A program made the position numbers and the translations under genes. DNA of 64,000 nucleotides from CAMDPA01 sp965223035 (GTDB lineage Bacteria; Pseudomonadota; Alphaproteobacteria; Rhizobiales; Hyphomicrobiaceae): positions 2,542,001-2,606,000 of the forward strand of contig OZ244980.1 of the NCBI GenBank assembly GCA_965223035.1. Reading direction: 5' to 3'. The notes below the pieces were generated by a model. That model did no database searches and was not told the DNA's origin. It saw only the letters and a list, made by a program, of their open reading frames with translations. Positions 17,190 to 25,605 of this stretch are shown here, in pieces; the stretch's first letter is position 1; every line of letters starts with the position of its first letter.

Positions 17190-18863
17190 TCACATCACGC
17201 CGTGTCCGCGTTTGATGAGACCGCGAATGCTGGGTGCGGTGACACGATCTGAGATTTGAATGTTCCAAACCTCGGACCGGGGCTGTGCGGCAAATTCCGG
17301 AAACAGCTCCCTGATCCGTGACAGCTGCGTTATTTCTGCGCCGCGCAGCCCAAACCCTTGCGCGATCACTTCAAAGGTAGGGCGACCAAAGATGGCGCCA
17401 CTGTCATCAACGCCATCCGACCTCAGCTTATGGATCTCGGAGCCGTAAGCACCATCGTTGAGGACACACAGCAGCATGCGCAGACCGTGTCGCCTGAGCG
17501 TCTCGAGTTCTTGGATGTGCATGAGAAAGCCGCCGTCGCCGTCGATCAGCACCACTTTGCCATGGCCCCTTGCGGCCGCTACGCCCAAGGCAAAGGACAG
17601 TCCATTGCCGATCGCACCGAATTCGCGGATGACGTGGAAGTATTCCGGGGCCCGCCCGCGCATTTGTGAGTTGAAGTAGGCCTGGTGACCTGAGCCGCTC
17701 ACGATATCCCAGTCCTTAGGGATGACCCGGTCCAATTCGGCGATAACGGCGCGGGGGTCGAGTTCACCGTGTTCGATTTCGAAATGGGTGTCGTCCGCTG
17801 GCTCGGTGGCGAGCCGTTTGGCCAGCTGTGGGCTACGGATCTCGGCGGCGGTGCCTGTGCGCCGTTCCAGCGCATGGGTGACGGCCTCGGCGGCGAGCTT
17901 GGCATCAGCGCGAACCATCAGATCGGCCGCTTTCATCCCGTCGCGTAAACCCCGTGGCTCTGAATCGATTTGAATGACATAGGCGTCAGGGTACAGATGG
18001 CCGCCGTCGCTGGCGTGGTAGGCCATGCTTGTGCCGATCGCGACCACCAGATCAGCATTGAGAAATATCTCTTTGGCGATAGCGGAAGCGTAGCCGCCGG
18101 CGACGCCAATGCTGAAGGGATGATGGTCGAACATACCGCGGCCGGGCAGCGAGTTGGCCAGCAGGGCTCCTGATCGGTCGGCCATGGTTTCCACGGCGGC
18201 TTTGGCGCCGGCGTGCATGACACCGCGGCCGCCGATGATGATTGGCCATTTGGCCGTGGCCAGGCGTTCGGCGACGATCTCAACGTGATCGGGATCGGGA
18301 ATCGGACGCAGCGGTGGTGGGAGCACCATTTTCGAGGGCTGGTACGGCGCTTTGCGGTCCCACTGGAGCTTCTGTAGATCGTAGGGCACGCCCAGCACCA
18401 CGGGCCGACGCTCGTGATGCGCGACATAGAAGGCCTCGCGCACATATTCCAGCATGCGCGGCACGCTGTGGGCGGCGATATAATGGGCGCCTGCGGCGGT
18501 GGCGATCGGCGCTTGCTCAATCCATTGATTGTAAAACTTGGCGTTGATCGGGCTCTCGCCGGCAAACACGACAAGTGGGATGCGCGCGCGTGCGGCGGCG
18601 GCCAGTGCGGTGATGATTTGGGTGAGGCCGGGACCACAGGTCACCGAGGCAACGGCGACCTGCCCGGTGGCCAGATGGTAGCCCATCGCCGCGGCAACGG
18701 CGCAATGTTCATGGCGTACATGGTAGGTCTTAATCCGTGGCAACTTTGACAGGGCCGTCACCCAGTGCATGTTGCCGTCACCCATCAATACGAACTGCGT
18801 ATCGATGTCCTCGGCAGCAAATGCTTCAGCGAGCGCATGATAAAGGCGTGCGGCGATCATCAT
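17190..18863 (-). CDS. Thiamine pyrophosphate-dependent enzyme of the acetolactate synthase/decarboxylase superfamily
   Basis: The 557-residue protein shows the full TPP-enzyme layout. The N-terminal pyrimidine-binding domain has VRHEHCAVAAAMGY with the activating Glu52. The central domain carries VAIGTSMAYHASDGG. The C-terminal PP domain has the GDG...N motif (GDGGFLMHIQELETL followed by LNDGAYGSE). The family includes acetolactate synthase, benzoylformate decarboxylase and glyoxylate carboligase; the sequence does not settle the substrate. The start is a double ATG (18863 or 18860) with a weak ribosome site. It sits between the cyclophilins and coaD on the same strand but with gaps over 140 bp, so it may have its own promoter. 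Confidence 0.85.
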   Translation of the reverse strand: MMIAARLYHALAEAFAAEDIDTQFVLMGDGNMHWVTALSKLPRIKTYHVRHEHCAVAAAMGYHLATGQVAVASVTCGPGLTQIITALAAAARARIPLVVFAGESPINAKFYNQWIEQAPIATAAGAHYIAAHSVPRMLEYVREAFYVAHHERRPVVLGVPYDLQKLQWDRKAPYQPSKMVLPPPLRPIPDPDHVEIVAERLATAKWPIIIGGRGVMHAGAKAAVETMADRSGALLANSLPGRGMFDHHPFSIGVAGGYASAIAKEIFLNADLVVAIGTSMAYHASDGGHLYPDAYVIQIDSEPRGLRDGMKAADLMVRADAKLAAEAVTHALERRTGTAAEIRSPQLAKRLATEPADDTHFEIEHGELDPRAVIAELDRVIPKDWDIVSGSGHQAYFNSQMRGRAPEYFHVIREFGAIGNGLSFALGVAAARGHGKVVLIDGDGGFLMHIQELETLRRHGLRMLLCVLNDGAYGSEIHKLRSDGVDDSGAIFGRPTFEVIAQGFGLRGAEITQLSRIRELFPEFAAQPRSEVWNIQISDRVTAPSIRGLIKRGHGVM

Positions 18864-19006
18864 TCTATCCGTAACTCGTCTTCGGCCGGCTTTCCGGGGC
18901 CGGTCGTTTGTCGGCCAGAAGCGCAGGATGGAGCGGTACCGCCGTGCCGACCGAACCAGGTCTGTGACTGGGCCGCCGGCTGGGACGCCGGCGGTATCGC
19001 GCTGCC

Positions 19007-19504
19007 CTAATTCGGCTTTGCCTTGGCCGCCAGTCGGGTGGCGACCTGCGGCGATACAAACGGGGTGACGTTGCCGCCCATCAGGGCGATCTGCCGAACC
19101 AACGTGCCGGTGATGTGCCGCACGTTCGGGCTCGCCGGCAGAAACACGGTACCGATATTCGGCGCCATGGCACCGTTCATGCCGGCCATCTGCATCTCGT
19201 AGTCGAAGTCCGCGGCGTCGCGCAGGCCGCGGAACACGACCTCAGCTCCGGCTGATCGCACGGCCTCGACGGTAAGACCGGCAAACGTCACGATCTCCAC
19301 GCGGCCATCGGCAGCGGGCAGACCCCGCGCTTCCTGCTCGATCATGGCAATCCGGTCCTCAAGCGAGAACATCGGGGATTTGCCTGGATGCACGCCAATG
19401 CCAACCACCAGCCGATCCACCAGCTGCAGCGCTCGCGCGATGATGTCGACATGGCCCAGCGTGACCGGATCGAACGTTCCTGAATAAAAGCCTACTCTTT
19501 CCAT
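19007..19504 (-). CDS. coaD: Phosphopantetheine adenylyltransferase
   Basis: This 165-residue protein has the CoaD marks YSGTFDPVTLGH (nucleotidyltransferase HxGH-type site), VVFRGLRDAADFDYEMQMA and HITGTLVRQIA (the ISST-like loop). It catalyses the fourth step of coenzyme A synthesis, transferring AMP to 4'-phosphopantetheine. Length is normal for the family. Upstream it is divergent from argC. Confidence 0.96.
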   Translation of the reverse strand: MERVGFYSGTFDPVTLGHVDIIARALQLVDRLVVGIGVHPGKSPMFSLEDRIAMIEQEARGLPAADGRVEIVTFAGLTVEAVRSAGAEVVFRGLRDAADFDYEMQMAGMNGAMAPNIGTVFLPASPNVRHITGTLVRQIALMGGNVTPFVSPQVATRLAAKAKPN

Positions 19505-19727
19505 GCGCTCAATTTAGCGCGTCTCTGGGGTGTGGGACAACCAGTGCAATCGGTGCGTGGGAGGCGGGCAGGTCCAGGGCGCCCGACCCGAGCCGAAGCG
19601 GGACGATGGCCACCCACCATGCTTCACGTGTCGCAGAAGCGCAGTTGCAATTTCTCCTTGCACGTCACCGTCAGTTTTGGCTTTGTCGCACAACATGCTG
19701 TTACAGGCGCTTGAGGAGGCGATCAGG

Positions 19728-20705
19728 ATGGCTGCTCAGACCGAATGGGCCAAATCCGAAGTGCATGCCACCAGTTCCCAACCCATTGTCTTCATCGATG
19801 GGCAAGCCGGCACGACCGGCCTGGGTATCGCGGAACGCCTGACGTCGCACCCGCGCATCGAGCTCAGAAGCCTTGCGCCTGAGTTGCGCAAAGATCGTGA
19901 TGCAAAACGCGAATTGATGGCGGAAGCCGAGCTGGTGGTGCTGTGTCTGCCTGACGATGCCGCTCGCGAAACGGTGGCCATCGCCGATGCCATGCCCGGT
20001 GGCGGCCCGAGGATCATCGACGCCTCGACGGCGCACCGCGTCATCCCGGGATGGATCTATGGTCTGCCTGAACTTTGCGCGGGGCAGGCGCAGGCCATTC
20101 GCCAGGCGCGTCGGGTCAGCAATCCAGGGTGCTATCCAACCGGCGCCATCGCGCTTTTGCGACCGCTGGTCGACAACGGTATGATTCCGGCCAATTATCC
20201 GATCTCGATCAACGCGGTTTCTGGATATTCCGGCGGCGGTCGGACGATGATCGAAAGCTACGAGAGCGGCACGGCACCACCATTTGAACTTTATGGGCTT
20301 GGGCTAGAGCATAAACACGTGCCCGAAATCGAGACCTATTCCAAGCTCACGCGCCGACCGATTTTCGTGCCGTCGGTCGGAAATTTTCGTCAAGGAATGC
20401 TGGTCAGCATCCCGCTCCATCTCGATACGCTGCCCGGCAAGCCTGCTCCTGAAGAGCTGCGTGGCGTGCTCGCCGATCACTACCGTGATACCAAATCCGT
20501 GACGGTGGTGCCGTCGACGCATGCCTCTCGTCGCAGCGGCAGGCTCGAGCCAACGGCGCTCAATCATACCAACGCGCTTGAGCTTACCGTGTTCGCCCAC
20601 AAGGAGCTGGCACAGGCGGTGTTGGTCGCACGCCTCGATAATCTGGGAAAGGGTGCGTCGGGCGCGGCGGTGCAAAACCTGGAACTGATGCTTGGCATCG
20701 ATTGA
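19728..20705 (+). CDS. argC: N-acetyl-gamma-glutamyl-phosphate reductase
   Basis: The 325-residue protein is of the shorter ArgC type that begins close to IVFIDGQAGTTGLGIAERL. The catalytic Cys lies in NPGCYPTGAIALLRP and the active-site region includes NAVSGYSGGGR. The enzyme reduces N-acetylglutamyl phosphate with NADPH in arginine synthesis. The frame stays open to 19530, but ATG 19728 has a perfect AGGAGG 8 nt upstream and gives the usual length. It stands alone, away from other arg genes, as is common in alphaproteobacteria. Confidence 0.94.
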   Translation: MAAQTEWAKSEVHATSSQPIVFIDGQAGTTGLGIAERLTSHPRIELRSLAPELRKDRDAKRELMAEAELVVLCLPDDAARETVAIADAMPGGGPRIIDASTAHRVIPGWIYGLPELCAGQAQAIRQARRVSNPGCYPTGAIALLRPLVDNGMIPANYPISINAVSGYSGGGRTMIESYESGTAPPFELYGLGLEHKHVPEIETYSKLTRRPIFVPSVGNFRQGMLVSIPLHLDTLPGKPAPEELRGVLADHYRDTKSVTVVPSTHASRRSGRLEPTALNHTNALELTVFAHKELAQAVLVARLDNLGKGASGAAVQNLELMLGID

Positions 20706-20919
20706 CGCTTGTGCATCACGTCATCATTGATTTGGGCCATCGAACAGGTGTTCACAACCGCCGGTCGGCTTGTGGTCGGTGACACCTGGACTTTCCAAGG
20801 CGATGCACCAACTTTATAATATGTTGTTGGCAGGCCTCTGGATCCCATGTCGATGATGGAATCGATTTGTATTGGTGGGCGGTCGTAAGTTCGGACCGCG
20901 GAGCAAAGCGCACCTGTTT

Positions 20920-21624
20920 ATGACCGCTGGAAGCTCGATTGACTACGATGCACTCACCCTGGACGCCGCCCGCGGGGTGGTTCGGGCTGTGTTGGCGGAG
21001 GTCGCGAAGTTCGGACTGCCGGGAGATCATCATTTCTACATCGCCTTCGATACCCAAGCGCCGGGTGTGGTGCTGTCGCGTCGCTTGCGGGAAAAGTACC
21101 CCGAAGAGATGATGATCGTGCTGCAGCATCGGTTTTGGGACCTCAAGGTTTCCGAGCATGGCTTCGAGGTCAAGTTGGCATTTGATGGCATTCCAGAGCG
21201 TTTGGCCGTTCCCTTTACCGCCATGCGCGTGTTCCTTGATCCCAGCGTGCGCTACTCACTGCAATTCGCCAGCGCAGGCCAGCCGGCACCGGCCAAGGCA
21301 GGCGACAGCGATGGTCGTGGTAAGCGGGATGCGCCCGCCGAGCCCGCAGGTGCCGACGGCACGGTCGCGGGCGCGTCGCAAATTCTGCACGAGGGGGTTA
21401 CCGGACAGCCGAGGAGCACGGCCGGCGGGCCGACCGTCTCTGAACTGCCGAACAAAGCCGTTCCAGCCTTGGTTGAGGCCCGGAAGACGGACGTGGCTGC
21501 TGCGGGCGAGGCTACCAACGGTGAAGACACCGGGGACGGCAAAACCCAGGAGGAGGAAGGCAAGCCGGCTGGCGGCGCTAAGGTCCTCAGTCTTGATGAA
21601 TTCCGCAAGAAAGAGACGCGCTAG
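20920..21624 (+). CDS. sspB: SspB family protein (ClpXP adaptor, alphaproteobacterial type)
   Basis: The first ~135 residues match alphaproteobacterial SspB: IDYDALTLDAARGVVRAVL, GLPGDHHFYIAFDT, YPEEMMIVLQHRFWDLKV and LAVPFTAMRVFLDPS. In the family this fold binds ssrA-tagged proteins and hands them to ClpXP. A long acidic and Ala/Gly-rich linker follows and ends in KVLSLDEFRKK, which fits a short ClpX-binding tail. The start ATG 20920 is chosen by homology; a TTG at 20872 would add 16 residues. The UAG stop at 21622-21624 is part of the CTAG edge of family A copy 6. Confidence 0.88.
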   Translation: MTAGSSIDYDALTLDAARGVVRAVLAEVAKFGLPGDHHFYIAFDTQAPGVVLSRRLREKYPEEMMIVLQHRFWDLKVSEHGFEVKLAFDGIPERLAVPFTAMRVFLDPSVRYSLQFASAGQPAPAKAGDSDGRGKRDAPAEPAGADGTVAGASQILHEGVTGQPRSTAGGPTVSELPNKAVPALVEARKTDVAAAGEATNGEDTGDGKTQEEEGKPAGGAKVLSLDEFRKKETR

Positions 21625-21690
21625 ATCATCTTTGCGCCTTAAATCGGAACCGCAACGCCGGTTCCGATTTAAGGCGCAAAGATGATCCAG
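21621..21690. repeat. Family A palindromic element, copy 6 (symmetric form)
   Basis: Starts CTAGATCATCTTTGCGCC and ends GGCGCAAAGATGATCCAG, so here the outer arms also pair and the whole 70 bp is one long palindrome. Its first CTAG overlaps the sspB stop codon. It lies between converging genes and as RNA could act as a bidirectional 3' hairpin. Confidence 0.85.
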
Positions 21691-21757
21691 CGACGCGGGT
21701 GTGATAGGACGTTGCAGTCTGGGGCTTAGGCCAGATCGGTCGCGGCGCGAAACCATG

Positions 21758-22642
21758 TTAAGCAGCGAGAAAGTCCGTCAACACGGTCATGAACTCTTCG
21801 AAGCGATCATGGTGGACCCAATGCCCGGCACCATCGAACACCACGACCGAGGCATTCTTGAAATGATCGGCGCGCCCGTCGGCGCGCGGGTCCTTATGCC
21901 AGCTCTCCGTGCCGGATACCAGCAAGGTCGGACACTCAATCCGGCTCCAGAGATCGGCAACGTCCATCGCTGTCATGTCGTAAGGAGACCACGGCCGGAC
22001 GTAAGGGTCGTATTTCCAACTGAATGAGCCATCCTCGTTGCGGCGGACGGCATGCATTGTCAAATGCTGAAGTTGGGCGTCGCTCAGATGGGGATTGGCT
22101 TCGCGCATGCGGGCGGTGGCGTCCGCCAACGTCGGGTAGCGACGCGGGGTGCGGCCGGCTATGTTTCGCGTGCTCTCAATCCATCGCAACGTGCGCTCGC
22201 GGGTGGTCAGCTTGCCAAGCTCGGTATTGGGCCCCAAGCCCAATCCTTCGATCGCCACGATCTTGGCCACAGCCTGCGGATAGAGCCCGGCATAGCGCAG
22301 TGCGATAGCACCGCCCAACGAGTGCGCAACCAAGGTGACCGGCGCCAGCGCTTCTTGGTGCACCAGCTGAGACAGGTCGTAAATGTGCCCGGCCATCATG
22401 TAGTTGCCAGCATTCGACCACTCACTGTCGCCGTGCCCGCGCAAGTCAGGCGCGATGACATGCCAGCTGTCTGCCAATTCCCGTGCGACCCAATCCCAGC
22501 TGCGACAATGATCGCGACCGCCGTGCAGCAGAACCAGCGGCGGCGCTGATTGATTGCCCCAGTCGACGTAGCTCAAGCGCAGTCGTTGCGAGATGTAGCT
22601 GTGGGAGGTCGGCACCGGTTGGCCTTGGTGTGGAGCGTTCAT
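21758..22642 (-). CDS. Alpha/beta hydrolase
   Basis: The 294-residue protein has the alpha/beta hydrolase fold. LVLLHGGRDHCRSWD holds the oxyanion HGG, APDLRGHGDSEWS follows, VAHSLGGAIALRYA carries the nucleophilic Ser, TLLVSGTESWHKDPRADGR is near the acid, and FDGAGHWVHHDR carries the catalytic His. No signal peptide. It may be an esterase, C-C hydrolase or lactonase; the sequence does not decide. No operon partner is adjacent. Confidence 0.85.
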   Translation of the reverse strand: MNAPHQGQPVPTSHSYISQRLRLSYVDWGNQSAPPLVLLHGGRDHCRSWDWVARELADSWHVIAPDLRGHGDSEWSNAGNYMMAGHIYDLSQLVHQEALAPVTLVAHSLGGAIALRYAGLYPQAVAKIVAIEGLGLGPNTELGKLTTRERTLRWIESTRNIAGRTPRRYPTLADATARMREANPHLSDAQLQHLTMHAVRRNEDGSFSWKYDPYVRPWSPYDMTAMDVADLWSRIECPTLLVSGTESWHKDPRADGRADHFKNASVVVFDGAGHWVHHDRFEEFMTVLTDFLAA

Positions 22643-22864
22643 GTTTCGATCGTCCGCGGTGTGCTTGGTCCCGCCTATGCCTTATTGACGCCGCTGTTGG
22701 CCGACACAAGCCCTGGGTTTGCTTGGCGTGAAGTGAGTCTCGGTGACGCCTTTGCCGGCGACGTCGTCGCTTGCCCCCTGGCGTGCTTTGGCAGACCACC
22801 AGCGGCAGACCACCAGCGAAAACCTCAGGTTGGTCCGGCTGCCCTTGGAAGCGAGAGGACTGAC

Positions 22865-23215
22865 ATGCGGAAATTCCCTGTTGGCTGGATGGCCCTCGGT
22901 CTTGCTACGGTGTTGATCGGTTCGGTGATGATCGACGTCGCCCAGGCCACCGGCCGCGTCAACCGCATCATTGCCGCCGATATCCGCCGCGGCTTTGTCG
23001 TGACTGAGAGCTGGGGGGGCAGCGACGAGGTGTTTGGCCGCGTACGACCGTGGCTGGGTGGCGCCCAGGTACAACTTCCCGGGGGGTCCTGGGAGGATTG
23101 CATCCGCAGCTGCGCTGAGACATTGCGGGTCAACACCGTCGATTTTTGGGACACGCAGGAGGAGCCCTCCGGCGTCGGCGGCGAGCGCGGCATCCTGTTG
23201 TATGTTTGGCCCTGA
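22865..23215 (+). CDS. Small exported hypothetical protein
   Basis: The 116-residue protein begins MRKFPVGWMALGLATVLIG, a signal peptide with likely cleavage after VAQA. The mature part is about 90 residues with a Cys pair (EDCIRSCAETLR) and ends in GILLYVWP. A frame open upstream to 22550 is a chance extension; ATG 22865 follows GAGAGGACTGAC. No known domain is recognised. The Cys pair four residues apart might form a disulfide or bind a cofactor, which is speculation. Confidence 0.65.
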   Translation: MRKFPVGWMALGLATVLIGSVMIDVAQATGRVNRIIAADIRRGFVVTESWGGSDEVFGRVRPWLGGAQVQLPGGSWEDCIRSCAETLRVNTVDFWDTQEEPSGVGGERGILLYVWP

Positions 23216-23257
23216 CACGCGCCGGCGTCTCCCGCTTGCGATGAAATGCCGGTTGCT

Positions 23258-23321
23258 CGAGATCATCGCGCCTTTAATCGGAACCGCAAAGCCGGTTCCG
23301 ATTAAAGGCAGGTTGCTCTAG
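23258..23321. repeat. Family A palindromic element, copy 7 (short form)
   Basis: The core GCCTTTAATCGGAACCG pairs perfectly with CGGTTCCGATTAAAGGC; compared with copy 1 (TTAAATC) both arms changed together. The right CTAG (23318-23321) supplies the UAG stop of the minus-strand MBL gene. Confidence 0.85.
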
Positions 23322-23983
23322 CCCTGCAAGAACGGGTTGGTTTGCCGCTCGCGGCCGAACGTGCTTGCCGGTCCGTGCCCGCATACGAACGTGACATCAT
23401 CGCCTAGCGGAAGCAATTTGCGGTGAATGGCATCGATCAGCGCCGCATGATCGCCATAGGAAAAGTCGGTGCGGCCGATTGAGCCGGCGAACAATACGTC
23501 GCCGACGATCGCGAAGCGTTGAGCAGCGCAAAAATAGACGATTGACCCCGGCGAATGGCCGGGGCAATGGAAGGTCTCAAACGCCCGACCGGCGATGTCG
23601 ACCGACTCCCCTTCTACCAACCAGCGGTTCGGCGTCACCGGCTCGGCGACGAAGCCAAACTGTCGGCCCGTTGCCGCCAGTTCGTCGAGCAGGAATTGGT
23701 CGGCTAGGTGCGGACCGACAATATCCACGCCCAAGGCTCGCCGCAACGCGTTGGCGCCGCCGGCATGATCGATATGGCCATGGGTCAGCAAGATGGTGTC
23801 GACGCTGATGTCGACCTGCTTGATGGCCGCTTCGATGCGGACGACGTCTCCGCCCGGATCGATCACCACGCCGTGCCGTGTGGCCTGATCCCACAGCAAA
23901 GTACAGTTTTGCTCAAACGGCGTAACGCGCACGATCGCCACCTTGAGCTGGCCGAGATCATTTGACGGCTGAGGAATGGCCAT
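23318..23983 (-). CDS. MBL-fold metallo-hydrolase (glyoxalase II-like)
   Basis: The 221-residue protein has the metallo-beta-lactamase metal motif LTHGHIDHAGG (HxHxDH), a further metal His in HCPGHSPGS, an Asp in GDVLFAGSIGRTD and the late CGHGP. This is the pattern of YcbL/glyoxalase II-like thioester hydrolases, which act on S-lactoylglutathione or similar compounds in the cytoplasm. AGGA precedes the ATG. Its stop codon is made by the CTAG edge of the flanking repeat. It is divergent from the acyl-CoA dehydrogenase gene. Confidence 0.9.
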   Translation of the reverse strand: MAIPQPSNDLGQLKVAIVRVTPFEQNCTLLWDQATRHGVVIDPGGDVVRIEAAIKQVDISVDTILLTHGHIDHAGGANALRRALGVDIVGPHLADQFLLDELAATGRQFGFVAEPVTPNRWLVEGESVDIAGRAFETFHCPGHSPGSIVYFCAAQRFAIVGDVLFAGSIGRTDFSYGDHAALIDAIHRKLLPLGDDVTFVCGHGPASTFGRERQTNPFLQG

Positions 23984-24114
23984 GTGACGTCCTATGGGTG
24001 GTCAGGCGATCAGGTTTCGCGGTAGCAATAAAAGCGCCCATTAGCAATGTGGTTCGAAGTGGCGGAGGTGGCGCGCCTTTGCTCGGTCGGATGCAGTCAG
24101 GGAAGGAGGCGGGT

Positions 24115-25320
24115 GTGAGCCTTGCAGAGACGACATCGTCGGGAGAAGAGGATCTCACCCGCATGTCGGTTGGACGGGACTACCCCGAAATCCGCGATGC
24201 GATACAGGCAATCTGCCGCAACTATCCGGCCAGCTATTGGCGAGACCTGGAGGATAAATCCGCCTACGCCAGCGCGTTCGTCGCTGAGCTGACCCAATCG
24301 GGCTTCCTCGCGGCGCTGGTGCCGGAAGAGTTTGGCGGTTCAGGCATGCCGCTGCGCGCCGCCGGCGTCATTTTGGAAGAAGTTCACGCTGCTGGTTGTG
24401 AGGGGGAATGTTGTCACGCGCAAATGTATATGATGAAAATGCTGCTGCGCCACGGCACCGACGCGCAGAAGCGGAAGTACCTGCCGGGCATCGCTGATGG
24501 GCGCATCCGGTTCCAGTCATTCGGCGTAACCGAGCCCACCACCGGATCGGACACCACCCATCTCAAGACCCGCGCCGTACGCGATGGTGAGCACTACATC
24601 GTCAATGGCCAAAAGGTGTGGACGTCGAGGGCATTGCATTCCGATTTGCTGACGCTGTTGGTCCGCACCACGCCGCTGGAGGCGGTGACGCGCCGCACCG
24701 AAGGACTCTCGATTTTGCTGGTCGACATCCAAGAGGCGCTCGGTCAGGGCCTCACCATTCAGCCGATCGACACCATGGTTAACCATCAGGTCAACGAGTT
24801 GTTCATCGAGGACCTGCGGGTGCCGGTGGACAACCTGGTGGGCGAGGAAGGCAAAGGCTTGCGCCTGATCTTCGATGGCATGAATGCGGAGCGGATTCTG
24901 ATTTCACATGAGTCGTTAGGGGACTGCCGCTTCTTTATCGAAAAGGCGGTGGCCTATGCGAATGAGCGGGTGGTTTTCGACCGGCCGATCGGTCAAAATC
25001 AGGGCATTCAGTTCCCGTTGGCGCGTGCCTATGCGCAATGGCGGGCAGCCGACACCTTCGTGCGCATGGCGGCGGCGCTGTTTGAGGATGCCAAGCCGTG
25101 CGGTGAGGAAGCCAACATCTCCAAGCTGCTGACGGCGGATGCCTGCTGGAATGCGGCTGAGGCCTGCCTGCAGACCCATGGTGGGTTCGGGATTGCTCGG
25201 GAATACGATGTGGAGCGCAAATGGCGTCACGCCCGCATCCAGAAAATTGCTCCGATCTCCACCAATATGATCCTGGCCTACCTCGGCCATGCGGTGCTGG
25301 GCTTGCCAAAATCTTATTGA
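24115..25320 (+). CDS. Acyl-CoA dehydrogenase
   Basis: The 401-residue flavoenzyme shows FGVTEPTTGSDTTHLKTRA (flavin site), VNGQKVWTS, FDRPIGQNQGIQFPLA and HGGFGIAREYDVERKWRHAR. GTG at 24115 has AGGAGG 5 nt upstream; ATG 24163 is a weaker choice. In medium-chain enzymes the catalytic Glu lies in a YEGT motif near the C-terminus. Here that place reads IQKIAPISTN, without Glu. Glu259 in MNAERILIS lines up with the alternative base of isovaleryl-CoA-type dehydrogenases. The substrate is probably a branched or special acyl-CoA. Confidence 0.88.
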   Translation: MSLAETTSSGEEDLTRMSVGRDYPEIRDAIQAICRNYPASYWRDLEDKSAYASAFVAELTQSGFLAALVPEEFGGSGMPLRAAGVILEEVHAAGCEGECCHAQMYMMKMLLRHGTDAQKRKYLPGIADGRIRFQSFGVTEPTTGSDTTHLKTRAVRDGEHYIVNGQKVWTSRALHSDLLTLLVRTTPLEAVTRRTEGLSILLVDIQEALGQGLTIQPIDTMVNHQVNELFIEDLRVPVDNLVGEEGKGLRLIFDGMNAERILISHESLGDCRFFIEKAVAYANERVVFDRPIGQNQGIQFPLARAYAQWRAADTFVRMAAALFEDAKPCGEEANISKLLTADACWNAAEACLQTHGGFGIAREYDVERKWRHARIQKIAPISTNMILAYLGHAVLGLPKSY

Positions 25321-25605
25321 AGCGCGGATGGCAGCGCGCGTAGAGCGCAGTCGGCGGCCCGTCCGCAGCACCGGATGTGGTGCCGCTTGAGCGCGATCGC
25401 CAGTGCTGGCACGCATCCTCGACCGGGATCGCGCGGCTGGCGTAACATGAGGCGCGCCAGCCATCATCAACATCGACCGTGGATCGCTGTTGTCCCGATC
25501 GATCGCGCTTTCGCTTGGTTGGACAGCTGCCGCCTGCGTTCGGTATATGGCGACGGCAAGACAATTTGCATAACGTGTCTGGTTCACTGCGCCATGAGGC
25601 ATAAC

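Noticed and set aside
19530..19727. N-terminal extension of argC
   Set aside because: The 66 extra residues are not ArgC-like, and a perfect AGGAGG precedes the ATG at 19728.
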